From Acetothermia bacterium 64_32 (lineage in GTDB: Bacteria; Bipolaricaulota; Bipolaricaulia; Bipolaricaulales; Bipolaricaulaceae): a DNA stretch of 47,349 nucleotides. The stretch covers positions 1 through 47,349 of the forward strand of contig LGFI01000015.1 of NCBI GenBank assembly GCA_001508155.1, read 5' to 3'. The position numbers and the translations under genes were made by a program. Below, piece by piece: positions 29,441 to 37,871 of the stretch. The notes beneath the pieces are model-generated. The model was not told the DNA's origin and ran no database searches. It saw only the letters and a program-made list of their open reading frames with translations. How positions within the stretch are numbered: position 1 is the stretch's first letter; every line of letters begins with the position of its first letter.

Positions 29441-30703
29441 TCACAGCCTGTCGATGTCGGGAACCGTGCCGTCGGAGAGGCGATAAAGCATCTCCCCCGC
29501 CCGGGGGACCACCAGGACCCCGTCGTCCTCCCGGCCCTCGTAATCCCGGGGATCGAGGCCCGCGGGATCCCGGTAGCTTAGGTTTATCTTCTTGCAAACA
29601 TCCTCGGGGATCCCGGTGGCGAGGACCACCTCTATCCGCGGCCGCTCCACCCCGCCCCGGAAGGTCCCGATCCCCTTAACGTGTGTCGAGTGGGCCAAAA
29701 CCGCCCAAGGATACTTCTGGAACTTCTCCCACTGCGCCAGGAAGTAGTCCCGCACATGATAACCAACCTCAAGGAGCCACCTTCCGTGGGTGGGGGAGAT
29801 CTCCCGGATGTGGGGGGCGTAGATGACGAGGGTGCCGCCATCTTTCACCACCGGCTCGAGCTTATACATGCATTTCCCCGCGGTCCAGAGCTCCCGGTAC
29901 ATCCCCGGGGCCACCGAGATCACAAGCTCGTAAGGGCGCTCCACCCAAACGATGTTAACCTCGGAGGAGAGGTCGGCCGCTTTCTCCCAAGCCTCGGGCA
30001 CCTCCCCCAGGAAAAAACCAACGAGATCATGCCCCCTTAGGACCAGGGAAAGGCCGAGCCTGGGGGTGGGGACAAGCCCTGCCGCCCGCTCCACCATCTC
30101 CCGCACCGGGGTCCACTTGTGCCCGTTGATCTTGGGGTTGGTGATGAGGGCCCCGAGCCAGTGGGAGACGTTCACCATGCCCGGCCCCGAGATCCCGGGG
30201 AAGAAGTACTTGTGCCCCCCGGAAAACCCGATCACCTCATGCGGAAAGACCGGGTTCACAATGAGGATCCTCTCGTACTCTAGGGCGAGCCGGTTTATCT
30301 CCACCGGGACCGGCACCGCAAGCAGCCCCCGGGAGATCTCCTCCATCTCCTCTCGGGAGATCTCCCCCACCCGGGCCAGCGCCCCAGGATCCCCCCAGGC
30401 GTGCTGGAAGACCCTGACCCCCGGGTGGTCGCGCCAGGCAGGGCCTAGGTGTCGATCAAGCTGGGCGTCGGTCATCTGGGGATGGGTCCCCAGGGCGATG
30501 AGGAACGCGAGCTCCTTCACGCGCGGCCCAAGCTCCTCCACCAAGGTTCTGTAGATCGCCGGCATGGGGAGGGTGCGGGTGTCATCCGGGACGATCACAA
30601 GCCACCTCTCCCCTGTCCTCCCGATATTCGCCAGCGCCTCCCGGAGCCTTTCGGAAAGCTCCTCTTCGGAGATCGGGCGTCCGGGAGCGTAGGAGAAGAT
30701 CAC
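29441..30703 (-). CDS. LarA-family nickel-pincer-nucleotide racemase/epimerase
   Basis: 420 residues from a GTG (30703) overlapping the gnd stop (GTGA). Active-site equivalents of lactate racemase are all visible: Arg43 (PDDTRTLP), His74 (LGTHPQMTD), His155 and Lys165 (PHEVIGFSGGHKYFFPG; the Lys carries the NPN cofactor in LarA, ten residues after the His) and His181 (VSHWLG). It is therefore probably a functional NPN enzyme acting on a 2-hydroxy acid. The superfamily includes lactate, malate and sugar-acid members. Coupling to 6-phosphogluconate dehydrogenase, with a mannonate-oxidoreductase-like SDR 4 kb away on the same strand, favours a sugar acid such as gluconate. The cofactor-making larB/C/E genes are not in the window. 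Confidence 0.8.
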   Translation of the reverse strand: MIFSYAPGRPISEEELSERLREALANIGRTGERWLVIVPDDTRTLPMPAIYRTLVEELGPRVKELAFLIALGTHPQMTDAQLDRHLGPAWRDHPGVRVFQHAWGDPGALARVGEISREEMEEISRGLLAVPVPVEINRLALEYERILIVNPVFPHEVIGFSGGHKYFFPGISGPGMVNVSHWLGALITNPKINGHKWTPVREMVERAAGLVPTPRLGLSLVLRGHDLVGFFLGEVPEAWEKAADLSSEVNIVWVERPYELVISVAPGMYRELWTAGKCMYKLEPVVKDGGTLVIYAPHIREISPTHGRWLLEVGYHVRDYFLAQWEKFQKYPWAVLAHSTHVKGIGTFRGGVERPRIEVVLATGIPEDVCKKINLSYRDPAGLDPRDYEGREDDGVLVVPRAGEMLYRLSDGTVPDIDRL

Positions 30704-32118
30704 GCCACCGCCTCCCAATCGGTGTGGAAGGTGCCCTCTTTATCCACCCTTTGGTAGGTATGGGCGCCGAAGAAGTCCCGCTGGGCCTGGATCAGGTTCG
30801 CCGGAAGCCTCTCCGTGCGATAGGCGTCGACGAAAGCAAGGGCCGAGTCCATGGCCGGGGTGGGGAGCCCGTGCTCGTGGGCCTTCGCCGTCACCCAACG
30901 GAGATCACCATGGTATTCTTCCCATGCCGACTTGAATGGCTCCGCCAGGAAGAGCATCGGAAGCTCGGGCCGGTCCAGAAAGGCCTTGCGGATGGGGGCG
31001 AGGAGCCCCGAGCGGATGATGCAGCCGGCCATCCACACCCTGGCCACCTCGGAAAGATCAAGGTCCCAGCCCCTTTCGGAAGAGGCGTCCCTAAGCTGCC
31101 TGAAGCCCTGGGCGTAGGCGGCGATCACCGAAAGGTAGGCCGCCCCGAAGAGCCTTTCGGTGAACTCCTTGCGATCTACCGCAAGGTGGGGATCGGGGCC
31201 GGAAAGGACCTTGCTTGCCGCGGCCCTCTCATCCTTGAACGCTGAGATGATCCGGGAAAAGACGGCCATGGCGATGGTGGGGGCCGGGGTCCCGAGGTCC
31301 AAAGCGGCCTGGGTGGACCATTTGCCGGTCCCCTTTTGCTTTGCCGTGTCCAGGATCCTCTCCACCAGGAAATCACCCGTCTCCGGGTCCCGATACCTGA
31401 GGATCCGCTCGGTGATTTCTACGAGGTATCCTCCCAATTCCCTACTGTTCCAGTCCGAAAAAACCTGGGCCATCTCGTCCGGGGTCATCCCAAGGCCCCG
31501 TTTCATGAGGTCGTAGGCCTCGGCGATCGTCTCCATGATGGCGTACTCGATCCCGTTGTGGACCATCTTCACGTAGTGGCCCGCAGAGCCCGGGCCGAAG
31601 TACCCGCAGCAGGGACCCTCAGGGCCGCGAGCGGCGATCCGCTCGAAGATCTCCCGGACGAGCCCGTACCCTTCCTCATGCCCCCCGGCCATGATGGAGG
31701 GCCCTCGCAGGGCCCCGTACTCCCCCCCGGAGATCCCGGTGCCCAAATACAGGAGCCCCCGCTTTTCGGCCTCGGAGAGCCTCCGCTCGGTGTCTGCGTA
31801 GTGAGCGTTCCCCCCGTCGATCACCAGGTCCCCACGCTCAAGCAAGGGGAACAGTTTCGCGAGCACTGCATCCGTGGGCTCCCCCGCCTTCACCATGAGC
31901 AGGACCTTCCGCGGCTTTTTCAGGCTAGCAACCAGCTCCTCTAGGCTATAGGTGGGGACGATGTTCTTCCCTTGCGCCCGCCCCTCCACGAACTCCTTCG
32001 TGCGCTCGGCGGTGCGGTTATAGACCGCAACGGAAAAGCCCCTCCCCTCCACGTTCAGGACCAGGTTCTGGCCCATCACCGCCATCCCGACGACGCCGAA
32101 ATCGGCTTCACTTGCCAT
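30700..32118 (-). CDS. gnd: 6-phosphogluconate dehydrogenase, decarboxylating
   Basis: 472 residues from the ATG at 32118 (a TTG two codons upstream is also open). NADP-binding GVVGMAVMGQNL, the catalytic segment GSAGHYVKMVHNGIEY and the signature DTAKQKGTGKWSTQAALDLG identify the long-form, homodimeric enzyme; length is normal. It oxidises 6-phosphogluconate to ribulose-5-phosphate and CO2 with NADPH formation. Coupled to the downstream LarA-like gene. The hicBA pair lies 57 bases upstream. Confidence 0.95.
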   Translation of the reverse strand: MASEADFGVVGMAVMGQNLVLNVEGRGFSVAVYNRTAERTKEFVEGRAQGKNIVPTYSLEELVASLKKPRKVLLMVKAGEPTDAVLAKLFPLLERGDLVIDGGNAHYADTERRLSEAEKRGLLYLGTGISGGEYGALRGPSIMAGGHEEGYGLVREIFERIAARGPEGPCCGYFGPGSAGHYVKMVHNGIEYAIMETIAEAYDLMKRGLGMTPDEMAQVFSDWNSRELGGYLVEITERILRYRDPETGDFLVERILDTAKQKGTGKWSTQAALDLGTPAPTIAMAVFSRIISAFKDERAAASKVLSGPDPHLAVDRKEFTERLFGAAYLSVIAAYAQGFRQLRDASSERGWDLDLSEVARVWMAGCIIRSGLLAPIRKAFLDRPELPMLFLAEPFKSAWEEYHGDLRWVTAKAHEHGLPTPAMDSALAFVDAYRTERLPANLIQAQRDFFGAHTYQRVDKEGTFHTDWEAVA

Positions 32119-32175
32119 CCTCAATCAGCCCCCTTCCTCACCTTGCCGGGCCTCTGGCACTCCGCAGCCCTCCCT

Positions 32176-32361
32176 TTAAGGGGAAGGAACCCCCAACTGC
32201 TTGCAGATACGCTTTGCCGTGTACTCGGGAATCTCCCGGTGTCGCGGTATTGAGGCGCGATGCTTAGTGGTGGGGTTTTCCCAGATCGAGTGTTCCCTCC
32301 CTTCACGTACGAATCGGCATCCGTGCTGACGCAGGTGACGCAGAAGGTCACGCCTTTTCAC
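32176..32361 (-). CDS. hicA: HicA toxin
   Basis: 61 residues. Complete small HicA: MKRRDLLRHLRQHGCRFVRE, then GREHSIWENP with the expected catalytic histidine, then ASIPRHREIPEYTAKRICKQL. A double-stranded RNA-binding-like mRNA interferase in characterised homologues. The start overlaps the upstream hicB stop (ATGA). Unlike the HicA at 11135, this one keeps its active-site His, so it should be functional. Confidence 0.85.
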   Translation of the reverse strand: MKRRDLLRHLRQHGCRFVREGREHSIWENPTTKHRASIPRHREIPEYTAKRICKQLGVPSP

Positions 32362-32642
32362 CGCGCAGTATCCTCTGGGACTACCGCCACCCGGGGCGTG
32401 GCCGTCAAAAGCAGGTAGATGGGTTCCTCTAAGTCGGCTTCCGGGTCGGTAACGCTGGGGTCGGGAAGTGGCAAAGGCTCTCCCCGTTGCAGCCTCGTCT
32501 CGGCCATGTCCACCAGCGCACTTGCCAATAGTCTACGTGCCTCTTCGAGGTCGGGGCCCCAGGTGATCACGCCCGGGAAGTCGAGGACCTCCCCGTGCAC
32601 GCCGTTTTCGAGCTCTTTATACATGGCCTTGTAGACTAGCAT
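32358..32642 (-). CDS. hicB: HicB antitoxin
   Basis: 94 residues from the ATG at 32642, behind AAGGAGGGGGAGG. MYKELENGVHGEVLDFPGVI followed by TWGPDLEEARRLLASALVDM is the HicB partial RNase H fold; the first Asp of the usual D-x-D-G motif is replaced (ENGVHGEV). No DNA-binding extension is evident. It lies 13 bases after the HAD gene, so the pair appears embedded in the sugar operon and transcribed with it. Confidence 0.8.
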   Translation of the reverse strand: MLVYKAMYKELENGVHGEVLDFPGVITWGPDLEEARRLLASALVDMAETRLQRGEPLPLPDPSVTDPEADLEEPIYLLLTATPRVAVVPEDTAR

Positions 32643-32655
32643 ACCCTCCCCCTCC

Positions 32656-33564
32656 TTATGGCTCCCTAATCCAGGGCGGCTCCTCGGGCAACGCGCGTTC
32701 GAACTCGCCGACCAGCCGTTCCTCATACTCCCCAGCATAGCCATGGGAGAAGAACCGGTCCAGGGCCTCCCGATAGAAAAGCTCCCAGGAAGCCTCCTCC
32801 TTTCCGGGGATCACGGGGAAGAAGAGGGCCCCGTTATCCCTGGCGGCTTTTAGGTCCCCCGGGGCGTCCCCGATCATGAGGACGTGGTCTTTTTCGTAGT
32901 GGCGGGAGGTGGCGGCGATGTGCTGGGATTTTGTCCCCATCTCCTGTCCGCAGATGAGGGAGGCGTAGCGGTCGATCCCGTGCTCGGCCCACTCCCGCTC
33001 CAGGGCCTCCAGGGGGGTCTGGGACACCACCACCACGTCCGCCCGCCCGGAAAGCCGCTCCAGGGACTCCCGCGCGTAGGGGAACGGGGGGATCCCCCGC
33101 ACGATCTCGGCGATCGCCCAGTTCACCCGCTCGGACCATTCGAGTACATGTTCAAGCTCCCTCCGGGCTTCCTCAGACTCCGCCTCCTGGATGGCCCGCC
33201 TCAGGCCGTCGTTGGAGAGGACGCTCTCAGGATTGTCCACCCAGGCGAAGTAGTAGGGGAACTGGGGCACCTTGAAGTTTCGCCTCTTCACCAGAGGGTG
33301 GGAGGGGAGGAGCTCGGTGAGGATCCTTTTTATGGTGATGTGGCGATTGGCGCCCCTCGTCTTGGAGAAAAGGTCGGCGAACTCCTTACACTCCCGGGCG
33401 GCCTGGGCCACGGGCTGAAGGCCGAAGTAGGCGATCATCCACGGGCAGAAGCACTCCCTTTGCTTTATCCCCATGGTGTCGAACACGCACCCATCGGAGT
33501 CGATGCACACAAGATACTCATGCTGGGGCCGAAAGCTTTCCAGCTTTTCCCGGTATTCCATCAT
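32656..33564 (-). CDS. HAD superfamily hydrolase, probable sugar phosphatase
   Basis: 302 residues from ATG 33564 (or 33561), behind AAGGAGGGAGG; the upstream 22 codons come from the heptamer repeats. Motif I is CIDSDGCVFDTM (Asp22 nucleophile, Asp24 acid), motif II is VVVSQTP, and motif IV is LMIGDAPGDLKAA. A large cap of about 150 residues lies between motifs I and II. The DSDGCVxDTM form is common among HAD proteins in carbohydrate gene clusters. The substrate is unknown; the neighbours (PFK, Gnd, SDR) suggest a phosphosugar. Followed by hicB. Confidence 0.75.
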   Translation of the reverse strand: MMEYREKLESFRPQHEYLVCIDSDGCVFDTMGIKQRECFCPWMIAYFGLQPVAQAARECKEFADLFSKTRGANRHITIKRILTELLPSHPLVKRRNFKVPQFPYYFAWVDNPESVLSNDGLRRAIQEAESEEARRELEHVLEWSERVNWAIAEIVRGIPPFPYARESLERLSGRADVVVVSQTPLEALEREWAEHGIDRYASLICGQEMGTKSQHIAATSRHYEKDHVLMIGDAPGDLKAARDNGALFFPVIPGKEEASWELFYREALDRFFSHGYAGEYEERLVGEFERALPEEPPWIREP

Positions 33565-33577
33565 CCTCCCTCCTTGC

Positions 33578-33646
33578 GGGTGATGGGTGATCGGTGATGT
33601 GTGATCAGTGTTTTTCTCATGACTCATCACCCATCACGGATCACTG
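33578..33646. repeat. Inverted arrays of degenerate GTGAT heptamers
   Basis: Left arm 33578-33610 is built of 7-base units GGTGATG, GGTGATC and TGTGATC. After a T-rich spacer the right arm 33618-33646 carries the complementary units (CATCACC, CATCACG, GATCACT). The arms can pair in several heptamer registers, giving a variable hairpin. The right arm overlaps the stop of the phosphofructokinase gene. Confidence 0.75.
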
Positions 33647-34927
33647 TCTGTAGGCCGCGGGGATGTATTCAGGAAGGCGCTTCTCGGCGAAGACGGGCTT
33701 AAGGCGGGCGAAGCGGAGCCGCCCGTCCACCAGGGGCACGGAGACCATGTCCTCCCCCAAAAGCGGCCGGGCATAGCGGACGAACTCGTCTGTCACGTCC
33801 GCCCTGTCCCTGTCCACCCAGGCAGGGGGGAAGGGGCGGTCTTTCCCTGCCACCTCCGAGAGGGGCACGGCGTCGTACTCCGCCCGGTAGATCCCCCCCG
33901 GTGCCCGCAGGATGGTGGCCATCACTTCGCTTTTGCCCTCGGCGGCGAGGAGCGCGGCCTTCCGGCCCACCTGGTAGGCCTCCGCGAGGTCCACGGGCGA
34001 GGCGTAGAGGATTGCGTCGCGCTGCTCGGTGCCTGGGACCTGCCCCCGGGCAAGCCCCCGGGCCGGCAGGCCCACCTCGTTCAGGTGGTTCACCAGGATC
34101 TGGGCCACCGTGGCCCGGGAGGAGGAGAAGGCGGCATGCCCGAAGGCGTCCCTTCTTTCCCCTAGCTCGGCGAGCCTTAGGCCCTCGGAGGCCACCACCA
34201 ACGCCCGCCCGTGCCGCCGGACCATGTCGGCCACAAGATCTGTGATCTCCTCCAAGGTGGGGGCCATCTCTGGAAGGAAGATCAAAAGGGGCATTTCACG
34301 CTCGGGGTCGGCCAGGCGGGCCGCCGCCGGGATGTAGCCCACCCGGCGGCCCATGGCCTGGACCACCAGCACCGGGTCGGCCGGGGCCGAGCCCCGGTTC
34401 TCCTCCTCAAGGCACTGGACCGTCCAGGCCCAATATCGGGCCACCGACCCGTACCCGGGAGTGTGGTCCACGAGTTTGAACTCCACGTCCCCGAGGTCGT
34501 TGTCGATCGTCTTGGGGACCCCGATCACGGTGAGTTCATATCCTGCCTGTTCGGCCGCCTGGGCCACCTTGAGACAGACCTCCTGGGTGTCGTTCCCCCC
34601 GATCCCGAAGAAGTAGCCGATTTCGTGGGCACGGACGACGTCGATGATCCGGGAGAGGTCCTCCTCGTGTGAGAGCTTGTAGCGGGCGGTGCCGATGGCC
34701 CCGGCGGCCGGGGTGGTGCGCAAGAAGGCGATCTCCTCCCGGGGCTGGGCCGAAAGGTCCAAAAGCTCCTCCCGCAGGACCCCCAGGACCCCGTGCCAGG
34801 CCCCGTAGGCCTTGCCAAAGCGCTCGGGCAGCGAAAGGCAGGTCTCCACCACCCCGCGCAGGGAGCTATTGATCACCGGGGTCGGCCCCCCGCCCATGGC
34901 CACCACCACGTTTTTAGCCTTGCTCAT
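33641..34927 (-). CDS. 6-phosphofructokinase, probably diphosphate-dependent
   Basis: 428 residues from the ATG at 34927, behind AAGGAGG. PFK family markers: AMGGGPTPVINSSLRG at the N-terminus, GIGGNDTQ (108-115) where ATP enzymes have GGDGS, PKTIDNDL (138-145), and AMGRRVGYIPAAARL. The GGND in place of GGDG and the TIDND segment are usual in PPi-type or non-canonical PFKs, so I infer pyrophosphate as phosphoryl donor. It interconverts fructose-6-phosphate and fructose-1,6-bisphosphate. Heptamer repeats lie at both its ends. Cytoplasmic, glycolysis/gluconeogenesis. Confidence 0.82.
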   Translation of the reverse strand: MSKAKNVVVAMGGGPTPVINSSLRGVVETCLSLPERFGKAYGAWHGVLGVLREELLDLSAQPREEIAFLRTTPAAGAIGTARYKLSHEEDLSRIIDVVRAHEIGYFFGIGGNDTQEVCLKVAQAAEQAGYELTVIGVPKTIDNDLGDVEFKLVDHTPGYGSVARYWAWTVQCLEEENRGSAPADPVLVVQAMGRRVGYIPAAARLADPEREMPLLIFLPEMAPTLEEITDLVADMVRRHGRALVVASEGLRLAELGERRDAFGHAAFSSSRATVAQILVNHLNEVGLPARGLARGQVPGTEQRDAILYASPVDLAEAYQVGRKAALLAAEGKSEVMATILRAPGGIYRAEYDAVPLSEVAGKDRPFPPAWVDRDRADVTDEFVRYARPLLGEDMVSVPLVDGRLRFARLKPVFAEKRLPEYIPAAYRQ

Positions 34928-34989
34928 CCCTGCCTCCTTAACAATGATCCTCCCTCCCCAAAGCTTTTGCAAACCTTTCCATAAGTACC

Positions 34990-35017
34990 CATCACGGATC
35001 ACCGATCACGCATCACG
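34990..35017. repeat. Four perfect-phase GATCAC heptamers
   Basis: CATCACG, GATCACC, GATCACG and CATCACG follow each other without spacing in the 93-base gap between the SDR gene and pfk. They are the same unit and orientation as the right arm at 33618-33646. Confidence 0.75.
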
Positions 35018-35020
35018 GTT

Positions 35021-35830
35021 TTACACGCCTGAGTAGGCGGAAAAGCCCCCGTCAATGGGGATGACCACCCCGGTGACGAAGGAGGCCGCCGGCGAAAGCA
35101 GCCACACCACCGCCCCGATTAGATCCTCGGGCTTTCCGAACCTGCCCATGGGGGTGTGGTCGATGATCTGCCTTCCCCGGGGAGTGAGCTCCCCTTTTTC
35201 GTCCAGGAGGAGGTAGCGGTTCTGTTCGGTGAGGAAGAAGCCTGGGGCGATGGCGACCACGCGGATCGCAGGGGAGTACTCTTGGGCCATGTGGACGGCT
35301 AGCCACTGGGTGAAGTTGGCCACCGCCGCCTTGGCGGCCGAGTAGGCCGGGATCCTGGTGAGTGGGCGGATGGCGTTCATGGAGGCGATGTTGAGGATCA
35401 CGCCTTCCTTGCGGTCCGCCATGGCCCGACCGAAGACTTGGCTCGCCAGGAAAGTTCCCATGAAGTTGAGGTCGAACACAAACCGCACGGCGTCCTCGGG
35501 GAGGTCGAAGAAGGGTGATTCCTTGCTTGTGGTAGCCTTGGGGTGGTTTCCGCCTGCGCCGTTGACCAGAAAATCCACGCGGCCGAAGGCCTTCAGGGTT
35601 TCCTCAAGGGCGCGTTCTAGGTCCTGGCGGGAGAGGACGTTTACCTTAAGCGCCAGGCCGTCAGAGCCGGCGTTCCGCACGCGTTCCAGGGCGGCCTGGG
35701 CCTTCTCTTCCGCCAGGTCGAGGAGCACACACCGTATGCCCTCCTTGGCCAACCCCTCGGCGATGGTCGAGCACAACACCCCGCCCCCACCCGTAATCAC
35801 CGCCACCTTACCTGAAAGTTCCGCCGCCAT
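35021..35830 (-). CDS. SDR oxidoreductase, D-mannonate/fructuronate reductase-like
   Basis: 269 residues. Classical SDR: a modified cofactor loop VITGGGGVLCSTIA (11-24), catalytic Ser150 (ASMNAIRPLTRIPAYSAAK), Tyr163 and Lys167. The segments GGNHPKATT, APGFFLTEQNRYLLLDEKG and DGGFSAYSGV are typical of the SDR-type D-mannonate oxidoreductases (Bacillus UxuB/YjmF-like), distinct from other SDRs. It would reduce fructuronate to mannonate or act on a related keto-sugar acid. It starts 14 bases after the nagA stop, but its base composition matches the GC-rich genes downstream rather than nagA. Confidence 0.75.
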   Translation of the reverse strand: MAAELSGKVAVITGGGGVLCSTIAEGLAKEGIRCVLLDLAEEKAQAALERVRNAGSDGLALKVNVLSRQDLERALEETLKAFGRVDFLVNGAGGNHPKATTSKESPFFDLPEDAVRFVFDLNFMGTFLASQVFGRAMADRKEGVILNIASMNAIRPLTRIPAYSAAKAAVANFTQWLAVHMAQEYSPAIRVVAIAPGFFLTEQNRYLLLDEKGELTPRGRQIIDHTPMGRFGKPEDLIGAVVWLLSPAASFVTGVVIPIDGGFSAYSGV

Positions 35831-35844
35831 AGAACATCGCCACC

Positions 35845-37056
35845 TTATTTTTGGTAAACAATTTTCCCTTCTACGATCGTCATTTGCACGTCGAAAGTTT
35901 CGTCGAACACAACGAGGTCCGCCTTCATCCCCGGTGCAAGAAGTCCCTTCTCATGGGAGAGACCCAAGATACGAGCCGGGGTCCAGGTCGCCATCTTCAC
36001 GGCCTCAACTAGCGGCAGACCGGCGAGGTTAACCAGGTTCCGTACCAGCATGTTCATCGTGGCTGCACTGCCGGCGAAGGCCCTCCGATCCGCTAGCTTG
36101 GCAACATAGTTCCCTTTGCTAAGGTGAACTTCATATCCATCAGGCACTTCGTCCTCGACCACAACATCTAAACCACCCAGCTGATATCGGCCTGGCCCTA
36201 GTCCCGCCGCAGCTATGGCATCGGTCACTACGCACACACGCTCAGTTCCCTTTGCCTTCACAACTAAACGCATCAGGCTGGGCGGCAGGTGGTGTCCGTC
36301 GGCGATCATCTCGGTGGTCAGTTCGTTTAGCAAAAGCGTCGCCTCCAAGACCCCGGCAAAGCGGTACGCCTTAAATCGTCGAACGCTGGACATCCCGGAG
36401 TAGATGTGTGTCACATGGGAAAAACCCGCCTCCAACGCTTCCAGAACTTGCTGGTACGTGGCGTTGCTATGGCCGATGGAGGCCAGGATCCCCCGCCGCC
36501 GGAGTTCGCGCCCAAACTCCAGCCCACCGGGAAGCTCTGGAGCGGCGGATACCCGTTTGATACAGGGAAAACTGTCCAACAATTCCTTATACTCGCTAAG
36601 ATCCGGATGTTTTAGATATGTGGGGTTTTGAGCGCCAGCCTGCTCAGGGTGAAAGTAAGGCCCCTCAAGGTGAGCGCCTAGCAGTTTAGCTCCACCAAGA
36701 GGAGTATCCATTGCCTTTTCGATGGCCTGGAGGGCCTTTTGAATTTGGTCGAGGGGAGCTGTGAGGGTTGTGGCAAGCCACGTCGTGGTACCACCTCGGG
36801 CGTGTGTCTCGGCAATGGCTTTGAGGGATTCCGAAGAGCCTTCCATGACATCGTGGCCCCCGCCGCCGTGGACGTGGATGTCGATGAAACCTGGTGATAC
36901 GTAAAATCCGCTTACGTCTATTTCGCGGACGCTGCTTCCCACCTTGAGGTGCTCATCGCCGACTGCGATGATGCGGTCCTCCTCCACAACGGCGACGCCT
37001 GGGCTAAGGGTCCGCAACGGGGTAAATACAGTCCCCCCCACTAGACAAAAACCCAT
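35845..37056 (-). CDS. nagA: N-acetylglucosamine-6-phosphate deacetylase
   Basis: 403 residues from the ATG at 37056 (AGAGGAG upstream). Amidohydrolase fold with HVHGG after DI (metal site), HLEGPYFHPEQAGAQNP, GHSNATYQQ, THIYSGMSS, DGHHLPP and the catalytic Asp in VTDAIAAAG. All match NagA. It deacetylates GlcNAc-6-phosphate (or a related N-acetyl sugar phosphate) before deamination by NagB, two genes upstream. Last gene of the AT-richer operon led by the GntR regulator. Confidence 0.9.
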   Translation of the reverse strand: MGFCLVGGTVFTPLRTLSPGVAVVEEDRIIAVGDEHLKVGSSVREIDVSGFYVSPGFIDIHVHGGGGHDVMEGSSESLKAIAETHARGGTTTWLATTLTAPLDQIQKALQAIEKAMDTPLGGAKLLGAHLEGPYFHPEQAGAQNPTYLKHPDLSEYKELLDSFPCIKRVSAAPELPGGLEFGRELRRRGILASIGHSNATYQQVLEALEAGFSHVTHIYSGMSSVRRFKAYRFAGVLEATLLLNELTTEMIADGHHLPPSLMRLVVKAKGTERVCVVTDAIAAAGLGPGRYQLGGLDVVVEDEVPDGYEVHLSKGNYVAKLADRRAFAGSAATMNMLVRNLVNLAGLPLVEAVKMATWTPARILGLSHEKGLLAPGMKADLVVFDETFDVQMTIVEGKIVYQK

Positions 37057-37118
37057 ATGCACTCCTCTCTAGGCCACGAGCGCGGTTTCCTACCACAACT
37101 GAGGGCTCGCTCGCCAGC

Positions 37119-37871
37119 TTATAGCAACCTGATGCGCCCTTGATATCGTTCGATGTAGTCCCTGTTCGCCTGGTCGCCCCCTGGGATATTGGCGCTGGTC
37201 CAAACGGGGGGAGTGATCCCCCGGGCTAGCAGCTTTTCCACGGTTCTGATAACAAGCAAGTTCAAAGTGAAGCAATTAACCAAAGTGGATACGGGTGCCA
37301 CCCTCTGCTGGAGTCCATCGATAGACACCACGGCGTCTCCAAAGGGCATATGGCAATCGACGTGCACGTCTACGACTTCGAAAAGGTTCTTCTTGGATGG
37401 ATGCCGAGCCGGATGATCAGGGGGAACCTTCTCGGCGAAAGCCCTACTTGTTACCCCTATTGTAGGCACACCTCGCCTGCGGGCTTCCAGCGCCACATCG
37501 ATACACATGGAGTTGATCCCGTAGGCGTTGACGATGATGAGGACGCCGTCGTTCACGTTAAACGCTTCCAGCACAGCAACGCCATATTGAGGGGTGCGTT
37601 CAATGACGGTAGACCGCCGGGCTCCCATGCTGAGCAGCGTGCCGGGGTCGAGGATGGCGTTTACAGGAACCAGTCCTCCAGCCCGATAGAAAAGCTCATA
37701 AGCGCCAATGTTGGAGTGACCACCAGGCCCGATCACGTGGATCAGCTTGTCCTCTTTAATCGCCCGGGCCATAAGATCTGCAGCCTTGTCGATCGACGAT
37801 CTTTCTTTTTCCTCTATCTCCTGCAAGAGGCCGATCACTGTGTCTCTGTAAAACTCCGTGTACTTAGACAT
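37119..37871 (-). CDS. SIS-domain phosphosugar-binding protein (UPF0309-like)
   Basis: 250 residues from an ATG that shares one base with the nagB stop (TGATG), behind AAAGGAGGT. A single SIS domain: IHVIGPGGHSNIGAYELFYR (44-63), AGGLVPVNAILDPG, VLIIVNAYGINSMCIDVALE and GVPTIGVTS. These are the phosphosugar-binding loops of UPF0309/YckF-style isomerases. It probably isomerises or senses an amino-sugar phosphate made by the neighbouring enzymes, for example acting as a ketose/aldose isomerase. It precedes nagA. Confidence 0.78.
   Translation of the reverse strand: MSKYTEFYRDTVIGLLQEIEEKERSSIDKAADLMARAIKEDKLIHVIGPGGHSNIGAYELFYRAGGLVPVNAILDPGTLLSMGARRSTVIERTPQYGVAVLEAFNVNDGVLIIVNAYGINSMCIDVALEARRRGVPTIGVTSRAFAEKVPPDHPARHPSKKNLFEVVDVHVDCHMPFGDAVVSIDGLQQRVAPVSTLVNCFTLNLLVIRTVEKLLARGITPPVWTSANIPGGDQANRDYIERYQGRIRLL

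Noticed and set aside
33578-35017. Heptamer arrays as a CRISPR
   Set aside because: Units are 7 bases with no spacers; no cas genes in the window.
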